DNA from: Hymenobacter glacieicola
GTDB taxonomy: Bacteria; Bacteroidota; Bacteroidia; Cytophagales; Hymenobacteraceae
Direction: 5' to 3'
NCBI RefSeq assembly: GCF_014640315.1
Contig: NZ_BMGS01000004.1
Span: forward strand, 62,001-126,000
Length of the DNA stretch: 64,000 nucleotides
The notes beneath the pieces are model-generated. The model searched no databases and had not been told where the DNA came from. It was given only the letters and a program-made list of their open reading frames with translations. Shown here piece by piece: positions 34,445 through 43,945 of the stretch. The number at the start of each line of letters is the position of its first letter. The stretch's first letter is position 1. Both the position numbers and the translations under genes were made by a program.

Positions 34445-35437
34445 TTAATAATACAGCCCGTGCGCTACCAAGCCGCGCTTCCTGTTCCACTCCAGAGCAG
34501 GAGCCGGGAGGTGAAAAATACTAGCCACGTAGAACACCCGCTTCAGGAGTTTGGAGCGGGTGGGGATGCGGCGTAGGTCCACATCGAGGCTGAGGTAGTA
34601 CTGGCGGTAAGGGCGCAGGCCCAGGGCAGCGTTGGCCGCCGGGTCGTTGAATACCATTTGCTGGGCCCCGTAGCCCACGGCGGGCTGCAGCCACCGGGGC
34701 CAGCGGGAGGTGGCTGGCAGCCAGGCGCCTACGTCGGCGCATAGCCAGTATGTCTGGCCGTTGTAGTCCTTCAGGTGCTGCTCCGCCAGGCTGCGGCCCA
34801 GTACGTTGGGGCGCCGCTTGGCGTAGGGCGTGGTATGAAAGGAGTATTTGGGCATGATGCGCACCTCGTTCCACGCCAGCTGCTGACCGATCAAACCCAC
34901 GGAGCCCAGGAGGTTGGCGGCTAAATCAGTGGCAGAGGCGCCGTAGGCCGGGTCGCGGCCATCTAGTAGCTCGATTGGGCTCTGCAACAAGAACCCCACG
35001 AAACCGCCGTACCAGAGGGCCCGCCGCTCGGGCACGCCCGCCCAGCGCAGCATGTCCACGGCGCCCCGGCTTTCGTGGAAAGCCCCCCAGAAGTGACCCG
35101 CCTTGTCGAGCTGCTTCCACTCCGATAAGTCATTGAACCAGTGCAAGCGGCTCCGCTCACCGGTGTACCAGCCCCGGCTAAGCAGATACATCGTTCCAGA
35201 GTACGTTACTACCAGCCCTCCCGCCAGCAAAGGCAGCCGCCGGCTCAGGCGGGTAGTGTCGGGCCGGGCCGCTGCCGCATCGGCTGGTGGGGTGGGGGCG
35301 CTGGCCCCAGCTTCGGGGGCCGGGAGCCGGGGTAGCTGGGCGGCAGCCGGGGTAGTGAGGGTGCCCAAGCCGGCCGTCAGGGCTGCCCACCCCGCGAGGC
35401 GGCCAACTAGCTGGCGGAGCGGCTGGAAAGACACCAT
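34445..35437 (-). CDS. DUF2279-like exported protein
   Basis: From the ATG at 35437 the protein has 330 residues, with a signal sequence (about residues 1-34, ending TPAAAQ) and a Pro/Ala-rich stretch. The recognisable part is a membrane-proximal domain containing WFNDLSEWKQLDKAGHFWGA, then FHESRGAVDMLRWAGV, typical of DUF2279/YfiM-like proteins, followed by GGFVGFLLQSPIELLDG. Function is unknown. An in-frame start at 35521 would add 28 residues before the signal; the shorter form is more natural. Confidence 0.75.
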   Translation of the reverse strand: MVSFQPLRQLVGRLAGWAALTAGLGTLTTPAAAQLPRLPAPEAGASAPTPPADAAAARPDTTRLSRRLPLLAGGLVVTYSGTMYLLSRGWYTGERSRLHWFNDLSEWKQLDKAGHFWGAFHESRGAVDMLRWAGVPERRALWYGGFVGFLLQSPIELLDGRDPAYGASATDLAANLLGSVGLIGQQLAWNEVRIMPKYSFHTTPYAKRRPNVLGRSLAEQHLKDYNGQTYWLCADVGAWLPATSRWPRWLQPAVGYGAQQMVFNDPAANAALGLRPYRQYYLSLDVDLRRIPTRSKLLKRVFYVASIFHLPAPALEWNRKRGLVAHGLYY

Positions 35438-35501
35438 AGAAGAGGAAAAGGCAGAAAGCCGAAAAACAGGAATCAAAGCTACAATAAAAGCGGCTATTGA
35501 C

Positions 35502-35533
35502 TTGGTAACAACTGCCGCCATCCTCTATCTTTA
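35502..35533 (+). promoter_or_regulatory. Putative promoter of the GH13 gene
   Basis: TTG (35502-35504) is separated by 21 bases from TATCTTTA (35526-35533), a near match to TAnnTTTG. The start codon is about 100 bases downstream. Confidence 0.45.
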
Positions 35534-35631
35534 ATGCCCCCTTGCGCTTTGATACGATGCTTTTGACTGCCTCGTGTTAATAGAGCATTTGTCTTGTTCT
35601 CACTTTCCAAAATTCCCAACCTCCATTTTTC

Positions 35632-38544
35632 ATGAGAATACTTCGACTTTTCTTAAGTCTGGTGGCTTTACTGGCTGGAATCCCGGTTCTGCAGGCTCAG
35701 GTCGTTACCACGCAGCCAGCTCTTTTCCGCGACACGGACCCGGTAACCATTGTGTTCGATGCCACGCAGGGCAACGCAGCATTAGCCAATTTCACCGGCG
35801 ACGTCTACATCTGGACCGGCGTTATTACGGACAAGAGCAACTCCAACTCTGACTGGAAGTACGTAAAGAGCCCGACGTTCAATCAGGCCGATCCGGCCGC
35901 CAAGATGACGCGCGACGCCACCAACCCCAACCGCTACACCATTGCCCTCACGCCCAGCGTGCGCGCCTGGTACGGCGTAGCGGCGACCGATCAGGTCAAG
36001 AAGCTGGCCATGATCTTTAAAAATGCGGCCGGCACCACCGTGGGCCGCGCCACCGGCGGCGGCGACATCTTCGTGGATGTATCCCAATCCGCCTTTGCTG
36101 TTGCTTTCACCAGCCCGGCTTCGCAGAATGGCAACCCCATTTTTGTAAATAGCGGCACCAGCCTTAGCGTTAGGGGCGAGGCTTCCACTGAGTCCACGCT
36201 GACCCTGACGCTTAATGGCACCCAGGTAGCCCAGCAAACCAACACCAAAGTTCTGACGGCCACGGTGCCCGTAACCCAGGCCGGCCAGAACGACCTGGTG
36301 CTGACGGCCACCAGCGGTACCAACACCGCCTCGGCTACGCTCAGCGTACTGGTGCGCGCCCCCTTCACTACGGCCGCGCTACCGGCCGGGGCCAAGAAAG
36401 ACGGCGTTACGTACATTAACAACGGTACCTCGGCCATCCTGAGCCTGACGGCTCCGCTTAAAAAATCGGTGTACGTGCTCGGCGACTTCAACAACTGGCA
36501 GCCCGGCGCCGCCTACCAGCTTAAGCGCACGGATACCACCACCGCCAGCCGCGCCGCCGACGACCGGTGGTGGGTGCAGATTGACGGCCTGACGCCCGGC
36601 CAGGAGTACGCCTACCAGTTTCTGATCAACGAAACCATGCGCGTGGCTGACCCCTTCACCGAAAAGGTATTGGACCCCGACAACGACCAGTACATCAACA
36701 CCGCGGGCTACACGGTGTACCCCAACCTGAAGGCGTACCCCGCTGGCAAAACCAACGGCATCGTTTCGGTGCTGCAGAGCAACGCCCCTACTTACACCTG
36801 GCAAACCACCAACTTCCAGCGGCCCGCCCGCACCGATATGGTGGTGTACGAGCTGCTGCCCCGCGACTTTGTGGCCCGCCACGACTACAAAACCCTGACC
36901 GATACCCTGGCTTACTTGAAGCGCCTGGGCGTCAACGTCATCGAGCTGATGCCGCCCAATGAGTTTGAGGGCAACGAAAGCTGGGGCTACAATGTGTCGT
37001 TCTACTTTGCCCCGGACAAGTACTACGGCTCGAAAAACGAGCTGAAGCGCTTCATTGACGAGTGCCACAAGCGCGGTATTGCCGTGGTGCTCGACGTGGT
37101 CCTGAACCAGTCCTTCGGCCAGAGCCCCATGGTGCAGATGTACTTCGATGGCAACAAACCCGCCGCCAGCAACCCCTGGTTTAACCCCGATGCCACGCAC
37201 CCTTTTAGCGTAGGCTACGATTTCAACCACGAAAGCCCCTACACCCGTTATTTCTCCAAGCGCGTTATTGAGCACTGGCTTAAGGAGTACAACGTAGACG
37301 GCTACCGCTTTGATTTGAGTAAGGGTTTCACCCAGAAAGTAAGCACCAATGTGGGCGACTGGGGCCAGTACGACCAGTCGCGCGTGAATATCTGGAAGGA
37401 CTACCACGATTACCAAGTGAGCGTGGATGCTACCTCGTACCCCATTCTGGAGCACCTGGGCAACAACGACGAGGAAAAAGTGCTGTCGGATATGGGCCTG
37501 ATGCTGTGGGGTATTATGACCTACAACTACAACGAGGCGACCATGGGCTACCTGCCCAACTCCAACTTCAGCTACGGCTACTACGGTAGCACCGCACAAG
37601 GCGGCCGCGGCTGGAGCCAGCCCAACCTGGTAACCTACATGGAAAGCCACGACGAAGAGCGCCTGATGTACAAGAACCTGACGTTCGGTAATTCTTCGGG
37701 CTCTTACAGCGTGAAAAACCTGCCAACGGCCCTGGCCCGTCAGGAAATGGCCGCGGCCTTCTTCTTCCCCGTGCCCGGTCCCAAAATGATTTGGCAGTTT
37801 GGCGAGCTAGGCTACGACAAGTCGATTTTCTCCTGCCCCGATGGTACGGTGCCTCAGCCCTACCCCACGGACAACTGCAAACTCAGCAACAAGCCCGCGT
37901 TGTGGAACTACTACCAGGACCCCAACCGTCGCCGTCTGTACGACGTGTACCGCAGCCTGATTGCCCTGAAAGTGCAGGAGCCCGCCTTCGAAAACCCAGC
38001 CAGCTTTACTCAAAACCTGAGCGGCGCCGTGAAAACCTTGCAGCTCACCGACCCGCGCCTGAGCGTGACCGTGGTTGGTAACTTTGATGTGACGCCCGCT
38101 ACTGCCACGGTTACGTTCCCGCAAACCGGCACCTGGTATAACTACCTCACTAGCGAGCCGCTGGCCGTAACTAGCGCTACCATGAGCATGACCCTGGCGC
38201 CCGGCCAGTACGCCGTGTACACCTCCCGCAAAATTGCTGTCCCCGCGGGTACGGTGCTGGCCACCAAGCGCCAGCGCGACGCGGCCGTTCTGCAGTTGAC
38301 TGCCCAGCCCAACCCGGCCAGTGCCTCGGCCCAGCTGCGCTACAGCCTGCCCCAGGCAACTACCGTGCAGGTAACGGTTACCAACCTGCTTGGCGCCACG
38401 GTGCATACGCTGCCCGCTACCCGGCAGGCCGCCGGTGCCCACGAGCTGGAGTTGCCGCTGCGCAACCTGGCCAATGGCATATACCTGGTACAGCTCACCA
38501 CCGGCCAGCAGCAGCAAGCCGTTCGGTTGGTCGTCCAGAAATAA
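35632..38544 (+). CDS. Alpha-amylase family (GH13) enzyme with type IX secretion tail
   Basis: The 970-residue protein has a signal peptide (to about LQAQ, residue 23), two N-terminal beta domains, and a CBM48/E-set-like module with KKSVYVLGDFNNWQPGAAYQ near residue 280. The GH13 barrel follows: nucleophile Asp561 in VDGYRFDL, acid/base Glu607 in ILEHLG, and stabilising Asp674 in ESHDEER. The last 85 residues (from PNPASASAQLRYSL to VRLVVQK) form a T9SS type A sorting domain, so the enzyme is expected at the cell surface or outside. It probably hydrolyses starch or maltodextrins and could feed the SusCDE system to the right. Confidence 0.92.
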   Translation: MRILRLFLSLVALLAGIPVLQAQVVTTQPALFRDTDPVTIVFDATQGNAALANFTGDVYIWTGVITDKSNSNSDWKYVKSPTFNQADPAAKMTRDATNPNRYTIALTPSVRAWYGVAATDQVKKLAMIFKNAAGTTVGRATGGGDIFVDVSQSAFAVAFTSPASQNGNPIFVNSGTSLSVRGEASTESTLTLTLNGTQVAQQTNTKVLTATVPVTQAGQNDLVLTATSGTNTASATLSVLVRAPFTTAALPAGAKKDGVTYINNGTSAILSLTAPLKKSVYVLGDFNNWQPGAAYQLKRTDTTTASRAADDRWWVQIDGLTPGQEYAYQFLINETMRVADPFTEKVLDPDNDQYINTAGYTVYPNLKAYPAGKTNGIVSVLQSNAPTYTWQTTNFQRPARTDMVVYELLPRDFVARHDYKTLTDTLAYLKRLGVNVIELMPPNEFEGNESWGYNVSFYFAPDKYYGSKNELKRFIDECHKRGIAVVLDVVLNQSFGQSPMVQMYFDGNKPAASNPWFNPDATHPFSVGYDFNHESPYTRYFSKRVIEHWLKEYNVDGYRFDLSKGFTQKVSTNVGDWGQYDQSRVNIWKDYHDYQVSVDATSYPILEHLGNNDEEKVLSDMGLMLWGIMTYNYNEATMGYLPNSNFSYGYYGSTAQGGRGWSQPNLVTYMESHDEERLMYKNLTFGNSSGSYSVKNLPTALARQEMAAAFFFPVPGPKMIWQFGELGYDKSIFSCPDGTVPQPYPTDNCKLSNKPALWNYYQDPNRRRLYDVYRSLIALKVQEPAFENPASFTQNLSGAVKTLQLTDPRLSVTVVGNFDVTPATATVTFPQTGTWYNYLTSEPLAVTSATMSMTLAPGQYAVYTSRKIAVPAGTVLATKRQRDAAVLQLTAQPNPASASAQLRYSLPQATTVQVTVTNLLGATVHTLPATRQAAGAHELELPLRNLANGIYLVQLTTGQQQQAVRLVVQK

Positions 38545-38600
38545 TCAAGTTGTCTGCTTCTGACCTGGCTGGTTCTCGCGGGAGCCAGCCAGGTAGGGCA

Positions 38601-38644
38601 AACTAAAAAGGGCCACCCTGTTAGTAGGGTGGCCCTTTTTAGTT
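38601..38644. terminator. Bidirectional terminator between GH13 and the sugar kinase gene
   Basis: Arms AACTAAAAAGGGCCACCCT and AGGGTGGCCCTTTTTAGTT are perfect complements with a short loop. A5 and T5 flank the GC core on either side, so it works for both convergent genes. Confidence 0.9.
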
Positions 38645-38673
38645 ATGCGCTCTGCGCGAAGTGTACAGGCCGC

Positions 38674-39522
38674 TTAGCGCAAGGCAGTTTCGTGATACGA
38701 CACGAGGTCGTCGATGGGGGAGCGGATGATTTTGCCGACCTCCATGTTGTGACCACGCGCTACCTGAGTCAGCGCGTCGCGGAAGTTGTAGCCCACTGAG
38801 CCCACGCAGTTGAAGGTATAGTCCTGATAGTTGGGGTAGTGACTCACCAGGTTAGCGAAGAACGTCTCGAACCCCTGCAGCACAATCTCGCGGCAGTAGC
38901 TGATGTTGTTGTGGTCGTAGGTAAACTTGGCGAAGCTGGCCAGAAACCGGTTAGGCAGGGGCTGGTTGTAGAGCCGGTCCAGAATTTCGTCGCGCGTGAG
39001 CTTGAACTCCTCCTGGAAGATTTCCTGCAAGCCATCGGGCAGCAGGCCGCGCAGGTAGTCGCGTAGCAGGCGCTTGCCAATAAACGAGCCGGAGCCCTCG
39101 TCGCCGAGGAAATAGCCCAGGGAGTCCACGTTATAGGTAATTTTCTCGCCGTCGTAAAGGCAGGAGTTGGTGCCCGTGCCCAGAATGGCCGCAAAGCCCG
39201 GCTTGTTGCCGAGCAGGGCGTGGGCCGCCGCCAGCAGGTCCTCGGCTACAAAGGCGTTGGCGTTCGGAAAAATCTGACGCATGGCGGCAGCTACCCGCTC
39301 GGCCTTTTCCGCGTTGTGCACGCCCGCGCCGTAGTAATACACCTTGCTTACTTCCTGACGGGGTAGTGTGTCGGGCAAGTTCTTATCCAAGGATGCCGCA
39401 ATGGCGGTGGTACCCATAAAATCAGGGTTGTACCCTTCGGTGTTGAAGTACACCCGGTTACCCGCATCATCAAGCTGGCACCAGTTGCTCTTAGTCGAGC
39501 CGCCGTCGGCAATAAGAATCAT
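38674..39522 (-). CDS. N-acetylglucosamine kinase-like protein (BadF/BadG/BcrA/BcrD ATPase family)
   Basis: The 282-residue protein has an ASKHA fold. The phosphate-1 motif is DGGSTKSNW (residues 6-14), a second phosphate motif ILGTGTNSCLYDG lies near residue 113, and an adenosine-side glycine pair GDEGSGSFIGKRLL near residue 139. Bacteroidota members are annotated as N-acetylglucosamine kinases. The substrate is inferred from family, not shown. The gene is next to amylase and SusCDE genes, consistent with sugar metabolism. Confidence 0.82.
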   Translation of the reverse strand: MILIADGGSTKSNWCQLDDAGNRVYFNTEGYNPDFMGTTAIAASLDKNLPDTLPRQEVSKVYYYGAGVHNAEKAERVAAAMRQIFPNANAFVAEDLLAAAHALLGNKPGFAAILGTGTNSCLYDGEKITYNVDSLGYFLGDEGSGSFIGKRLLRDYLRGLLPDGLQEIFQEEFKLTRDEILDRLYNQPLPNRFLASFAKFTYDHNNISYCREIVLQGFETFFANLVSHYPNYQDYTFNCVGSVGYNFRDALTQVARGHNMEVGKIIRSPIDDLVSYHETALR

Positions 39523-39769
39523 ATTCCAGTTGGAAAGGTGAGGAAAAACTTACGTGGCTGATCTGGGCGAGCTCCGAGGGAACAAGTGAAAGTTCAGCCA
39601 TAACTAAGAACGAAGCACGGAAAAGATTTCGGTACAAAAAAATGCTTTGTAAGTTCCGTTAAGCCTTTTTTCCTTAGCCATAGCCAGAAAGGAACCGGGA
39701 AGGAAATAGTTACTTGCTAGTCTTTCAGCTTACGCTCATAAGCTGTTTTTTTGGAGAAGATAACTAGGC

Positions 39770-39803
39770 CTTGAGTTTTGGTAATACTTGAGTTTTGGTA
39801 ATA
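39770..39803 (+). repeat. Tandem duplication of a 17-base promoter segment
   Basis: The unit CTTGAGTTTTGGTAATA occurs twice head to tail (39770-39786 and 39787-39803). Each copy carries a TTTG, so the second supplies the -33 element and the first a spare one 17 bases upstream. Confidence 0.85.
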
Positions 39804-39823
39804 AGAGATATATAGTACTTTTA
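39794..39823 (+). promoter_or_regulatory. Promoter TTTG-N18-TACTTTTA
   Basis: The -33 element TTTG (39794-39797) and -7 element TACTTTTA (39816-39823) fit the Bacteroidota consensus with one mismatch at the last base. The ATG is 77 bases downstream. Confidence 0.6.
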
Positions 39824-39899
39824 GTGCCAGGGCAGCAGTAAGGAATCACTTACTGACTAAGCCTGGTAAAAAATTTTATTCACACTTTTTCTTTTATTC

Positions 39900-41069
39900 A
39901 TGAAAAAAACCATTACTCTAGCTACTCTTGGCCTACTGTCTGTAGCTGCTTTGCCCTCTATGGCCCAGGCCCCTATCACGGTTGACGGCAAGCTGGCAGC
40001 CACGGAAGTAGCAGCGAACGGCTATCAGCTAGTAGGCCGTGATACCGGTGCCCGCGGGTTCGGTGACGCTGGGGTGCTGGCTCTGTACGCCGCTGCTGAC
40101 GCCAACAACCTGTATTTCTTCCTAGTAGGCACCCTAGAATCTAGCGCCACAGAAATAAAGAACTCGCTGCAGGTATTCATTGACCGGCCGGGCGTAGACG
40201 GCATTCCGGTAGGCACGGCCCTACCACTCCCCGCCGATCCTACCTCCGGTCCGGCTACCTCATTCCAGAAGATGAACGCCAAGCTGGATTTGGCCGCCGA
40301 TCTGGGCGTAGCTATCAAGGGCACCGGTGCGGCCGGGCAAGTACAAATGGGTGCTGTAGTATACACCCCTGGCACCACCCCCACGGCTACGGCTATGGTA
40401 GCAAGCGGCAGCACGCCGCTGAATGCCGTAACTGGCGCCGCCTTCACGGTACCGGCCAGCACCACCGGCACGTTTGCTCCCTTCGCTGGGGCCCAGGTAG
40501 CCTACCTAACCAGCGCTAACCTGTCGAGTAACCCTGGGTTCGCTACCAATGGCAACGCGCCGGCCAATGGGCTGGAAATTGTGGTAAGCCGCTCGGCAAT
40601 GGGTATTCCGGCCACGGGCGGTCAGGTTAGAATTTTTGCCCTGCAAAACAACCAAGACGGAGGTTTCATCTCCAGCGACTACATCCCGCAGGGCCCTGCT
40701 GACGCTGCTAACCCGGGTTCTGGCGCCGATTTTACAGCTATTGCGGGTACGCAAGCTGCCACGCTAACCGTTACGGCCTCGGGCCTGAGTATCGTTACTT
40801 CCAACCGGAATGCTGCAGCTGCGGCCCTGAAGTTCGGGGTGTATCCTAATCCCGCGCCTGCCGCCGCTACCATCGACTACGTAGTAGCCGGTCAGCAAAA
40901 CGTTTCTCTGGACGTGTTCAACTCCTTGGGTCAGCGGGTTCGTACCGTAGCGTCCGGCACGCAGTCCGGCAAGCAGTCGTACCCACTGACCAACCTTACC
41001 GCCGGCGCTTACTTTGTAAAGCTGCGCGTAGGTGACCAAATGACCAGCCAGAAGGTAGTAGTTGAGTAG
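39900..41069 (+). CDS. Secreted protein with type IX sorting tail, function unknown
   Basis: The 389-residue protein has a signal peptide (MKKTITLATLGLLSVAALPS, cleavage near residue 23), then a beta-sandwich domain that starts ITVDGKLAATEVAANGYQLV, similar in style to DOMON/CBM9-like sugar-binding folds. The C terminus, KFGVYPNPAPAAATIDYVV through MTSQKVVVE, is a T9SS type A sorting domain. A role as a secreted glycan-binding or coat protein is possible but not supported by a clear motif. Confidence 0.75.
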   Translation: MKKTITLATLGLLSVAALPSMAQAPITVDGKLAATEVAANGYQLVGRDTGARGFGDAGVLALYAAADANNLYFFLVGTLESSATEIKNSLQVFIDRPGVDGIPVGTALPLPADPTSGPATSFQKMNAKLDLAADLGVAIKGTGAAGQVQMGAVVYTPGTTPTATAMVASGSTPLNAVTGAAFTVPASTTGTFAPFAGAQVAYLTSANLSSNPGFATNGNAPANGLEIVVSRSAMGIPATGGQVRIFALQNNQDGGFISSDYIPQGPADAANPGSGADFTAIAGTQAATLTVTASGLSIVTSNRNAAAAALKFGVYPNPAPAAATIDYVVAGQQNVSLDVFNSLGQRVRTVASGTQSGKQSYPLTNLTAGAYFVKLRVGDQMTSQKVVVE

Positions 41070-41096
41070 AATACTTTAAGTAGCATTATGAATACG

Positions 41097-41126
41097 AAAG
41101 CCCCGCTGCCTAAGCAGCGGGGCTTT
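41097..41126 (+). terminator. Intrinsic terminator of the secreted protein gene
   Basis: A perfect stem AAAGCCCCGCTGC/GCAGCGGGGCTTT with a four-base loop (CTAA) is followed by TCTATA, 28 bases after the stop. Confidence 0.9.
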
Positions 41127-41333
41127 TCTATAAGTGGCAGTTGTAAGTAAAATACATCCTTAGGTGAGCAAACCGCCAGTACTTCACTCGGCTGTAAGAT
41201 AGCAATGCGCCGGGTGATGACAAGGATAAGGCACGGCCCCCAATATCAACTAGCGCGGCCCAGCTTCGTTCTGCATGATACCCCTCCCGGGGAAAAGAGT
41301 TTACGCTTGACTGATTAGGAGGTACCACACAAA

Positions 41334-41365
41334 AAAGGCCGCTGGCGTATTTACCAGCGGCCTTT
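41334..41365 (-). terminator. Intrinsic terminator of the susCDE operon
   Basis: On the minus strand a stem AAAGGCCGCTGG/CCAGCGGCCTTT is followed by T6, 34 bases after the last gene stops. Confidence 0.9.
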
Positions 41366-41398
41366 CCGAATATTTGATAAGGAGCAAACTACTGTCCC

Positions 41399-42184
41399 TT
41401 ATTTCTTGGTCAGTGAGTAGGTTGGGGTAGCACCGGCAAGATTTAGCGAAATAGTGTACATGCCAGCAGTAGCAACAGCTATGTTGGCCCCATCTACTTT
41501 CAACTTGTCGCCTGCACCGTCGCCGCCCAGATTACCGGCCCAGTCGTTGTTTTTGCGGAACTTGAACTCTCCGGCGTTCAGCGTCCGGGTAAGCACGTAC
41601 GTTTTGGTGTCACAATCGTAGGTGAGAGGAACATCAGTTGACCAATCAACGCCCGCCGGCCCGATGATCGACCATTTGTCCGTGGTGGGGGCAATGCACA
41701 CTTTGTAAGGAGTAGCCTTCAACGTTACCGTCGGAGAGTAGGTAGGCGTGTTAGCCGCAACATACGCTTTGAGGCGTACATCAACGTCCGTAGCTACACC
41801 ATTAGGCAAGCCTAATGTATTCAGGCTCTGGTTAAGCGCCTCAACTGTAAGAGTTGAGGTAGTAGTAGTGCCAGTTCCCAGGGTTACTGTTACTGGACGC
41901 GCGAAATTGTTGCCTTTCTTGTCAATCTCAGCGGCATACTGTACGGTAGGCACAACTGCCGAGCTGCTAGCATTGCCCCAGCTATAATTAACTGGCGTCC
42001 AAGTGAAGGTAATAGCGTTCTGAGCACTGTTGGCCTGTTGCAGCACAACGGTGTTAGTAGAAGCTGAGAAGGTAGGGGAGTTGGTGGGGTTCAGAGTTAC
42101 CTGCGTCTCATCCTTCTCGCAGGAAGTAAGAGTCAGGGCCGTTACCATAACCAGTCCGGCTAGTTGAGCGAACCAATTTTTCAT
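41399..42184 (-). CDS. SusE-like outer membrane starch-binding lipoprotein
   Basis: The 261-residue lipoprotein (lipobox LTSC, Cys22) has an N-terminal SusE domain (SPTFSASTNTVVLQQANSAQ and later ITFTWTPVNYSWG, residues 35-70), a fibronectin-like middle and a C-terminal SusF/SusE-like starch-binding module with WSIIGPAGVDW (near residue 170), EFKFRKNNDWAGNLGGDG near residue 205 and MYTISLNLAGATPTYSL at the end. Aromatic residues W171 and W211 fit glucan binding. It is the last gene of the susC-susD-susE operon and should hold starch at the cell surface. Confidence 0.87.
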   Translation of the reverse strand: MKNWFAQLAGLVMVTALTLTSCEKDETQVTLNPTNSPTFSASTNTVVLQQANSAQNAITFTWTPVNYSWGNASSSAVVPTVQYAAEIDKKGNNFARPVTVTLGTGTTTTSTLTVEALNQSLNTLGLPNGVATDVDVRLKAYVAANTPTYSPTVTLKATPYKVCIAPTTDKWSIIGPAGVDWSTDVPLTYDCDTKTYVLTRTLNAGEFKFRKNNDWAGNLGGDGAGDKLKVDGANIAVATAGMYTISLNLAGATPTYSLTKK

Positions 42185-42274
42185 GTAGAATGATACCGTT
42201 ATGTGGGAAGTTTAATACGAAAGAAGATATCTACGCCCCGCCAAAATTACTTGGGCGGAGCGTAGAAGTTCTGC

Positions 42275-43933
42275 TTAATAACCAGGATTCTGCTTCAGAT
42301 TCGGGTTTACTGTCAAATCAGAAGCAGGTAGTGGGTACAGAGTCCGGAATGCTTCCACATTACGACCAGCGGCCACCCCGCCTTTCCAAGGCCAGAGGTA
42401 AGCATCTACAAAGCGGTTGTAGCGGATAAGGTCGGTCCGGCGGAAGCCTTCCCAAAACAATTCACGGCCGCGCTCATTCAGCAGGGCGTCAGTTGAAAGG
42501 GCTGCCAAGTCAACAGTTGGATTAGGCGTCGTAAGTGGCACACCGTAAGCCCGACGACGAATCCGGTTGACGTAGGATAACGCCAAGGTAGCATCGCCGG
42601 AGCCACCACGAGAAACGGCCTCCGCGTAGTTCAGCATTACTTCTGCCAGACGAATCATCGGGAAGTCTACGCTTGACTGGCTTTGCGAACCACCCAGGGC
42701 AGTACCCGTGGAGGTTACGTTACGGAACTTAACGACACCGAAGCCTTCATTGAAGTTACCGATATCGTTGATTTCCAGGCTCTGGCCCTGCGTCCAGAAA
42801 CGGCCCCGCGTATCACGAGCGGTATCGGCCCCGAACAGATTCACCAGATTCTTAGTAGCCCGCATGCCACCCCAGCCGCCCTGGGGCATACCGTTTTTAG
42901 CCTTCCAGCTAGCGTTGCTGGGGCTGGTGGAACCGTTCACCAAGAAGGTAGTACCCCCGAAGCTCCGCGTGTTGTTGGCATCGAAAGTTACCGGCCAGAT
43001 AATTTCGTCACGTGCCGGCGACGTGTTATTGTCAGCCAGGAACAAGCGGCCATAAGCCGAAGCAACCCGACCAGCTGGTGCTGAAGAAAGAGCGAAGCCA
43101 GGCACATCAATTACGCGCTTAGCGAAGGTAGCTGCATCATTGAAACGAGGAGTACCCGTGTACACTCCCGCGTTCAGGTACAGACGAGACAACATGCTCC
43201 AAGCTGCAGCCTTGTCAACGCGACCATACTCGTTGGTCTTAGGCTCGGCGAAGTCGGCGTCGTTGCTCAACGCGAGCAGTTCGCTTTCCACGTACTCAAA
43301 TAACTGCTGCCGATTACGATAAGGGGGCGTGAAGGCACCAGCCGGATCGGTTTCCACAACGAAAGGACCACCACCGTACAAGTCCAGAACGTGCATGTAA
43401 GCCACGGCACGCAGGAAACGGGCTTCAGCACGGTAGCGCTTTACAGTGGCAATATCGTTGCCGCTGAGCCGGGAGTTCAACTTATCATCGCTCGATTCAC
43501 GAATGAACTCGTTAGCAACGGCAATTTCGTAATAAATGCGGTAGTACAGACCACGAATAAGCGGGTTGGAAGCCGTCCAGTTCATGTTGTGCCAATCGCG
43601 CACCCCAGCATCACCCCAAGCCAGAATGGCCTCGTCGGTAGACAAGGTCTGAGCACTCCACAACTGACGGATGTAGTCAGACGTGCCCTCGTCAATGCCC
43701 CCAACGTCACCCCCACCAGAAGCTCCATTGTCATCGGAACCCAGACCCGTCACCGCAAAACCACCATACACTTTCGCCAGCACTGAGCGGTAACCATTCA
43801 GGTCAACGTACACCCGGTCCGGCGTCGTCTCGTACTTAGGCTCCAAGTCAAGGTCATTACAAGACGTTAGACCGGCAGATAGCGTAAGACCTGTGGTGGC
43901 TGCTACCAAGCCACGAATTAAAAATTTATTCAT
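42275..43933 (-). CDS. SusD/RagB family nutrient-binding outer membrane lipoprotein
   Basis: The 552-residue protein has a lipoprotein signal (GLTSC, Cys25) and the SusD features: TPR-like N-terminal segment, the RAEARFLRAVAYMHVLDLYGG motif (about residues 160-180), FPMIRLAEVMLNYAEAV near residue 430, and the C terminus PLPASDLTVNPNLKQNPGY. It works with the TonB-dependent SusC partner to capture glycans at the outer membrane. It lies 12 bases downstream of susC and 90 bases before susE. Confidence 0.94.
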   Translation of the reverse strand: MNKFLIRGLVAATTGLTLSAGLTSCNDLDLEPKYETTPDRVYVDLNGYRSVLAKVYGGFAVTGLGSDDNGASGGGDVGGIDEGTSDYIRQLWSAQTLSTDEAILAWGDAGVRDWHNMNWTASNPLIRGLYYRIYYEIAVANEFIRESSDDKLNSRLSGNDIATVKRYRAEARFLRAVAYMHVLDLYGGGPFVVETDPAGAFTPPYRNRQQLFEYVESELLALSNDADFAEPKTNEYGRVDKAAAWSMLSRLYLNAGVYTGTPRFNDAATFAKRVIDVPGFALSSAPAGRVASAYGRLFLADNNTSPARDEIIWPVTFDANNTRSFGGTTFLVNGSTSPSNASWKAKNGMPQGGWGGMRATKNLVNLFGADTARDTRGRFWTQGQSLEINDIGNFNEGFGVVKFRNVTSTGTALGGSQSQSSVDFPMIRLAEVMLNYAEAVSRGGSGDATLALSYVNRIRRRAYGVPLTTPNPTVDLAALSTDALLNERGRELFWEGFRRTDLIRYNRFVDAYLWPWKGGVAAGRNVEAFRTLYPLPASDLTVNPNLKQNPGY

Positions 43934-43945
43934 TAGTCGGGTGGG

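Larger units (their letters stand above)
39523..39899. other. AT-rich divergent promoter region
   Basis: This 377-base gap separates the sugar kinase from a rightward secreted protein gene. It contains a tandem 17-base duplication and a good promoter at 39794-39823 for the rightward gene. I see no ORF or RNA gene in it. Confidence 0.5.
41070..41398. other. Convergent intergenic region
   Basis: The 329-base region holds the two terminators (41097-41126 and 41334-41365). Nothing else recognisable lies between them. Confidence 0.5.

Noticed and set aside
36379..37650. A 423-codon minus-strand open frame across the GH13 gene
   Set aside because: Antisense to the amylase catalytic domain; low-complexity Val/His/Gly composition typical of a shadow.
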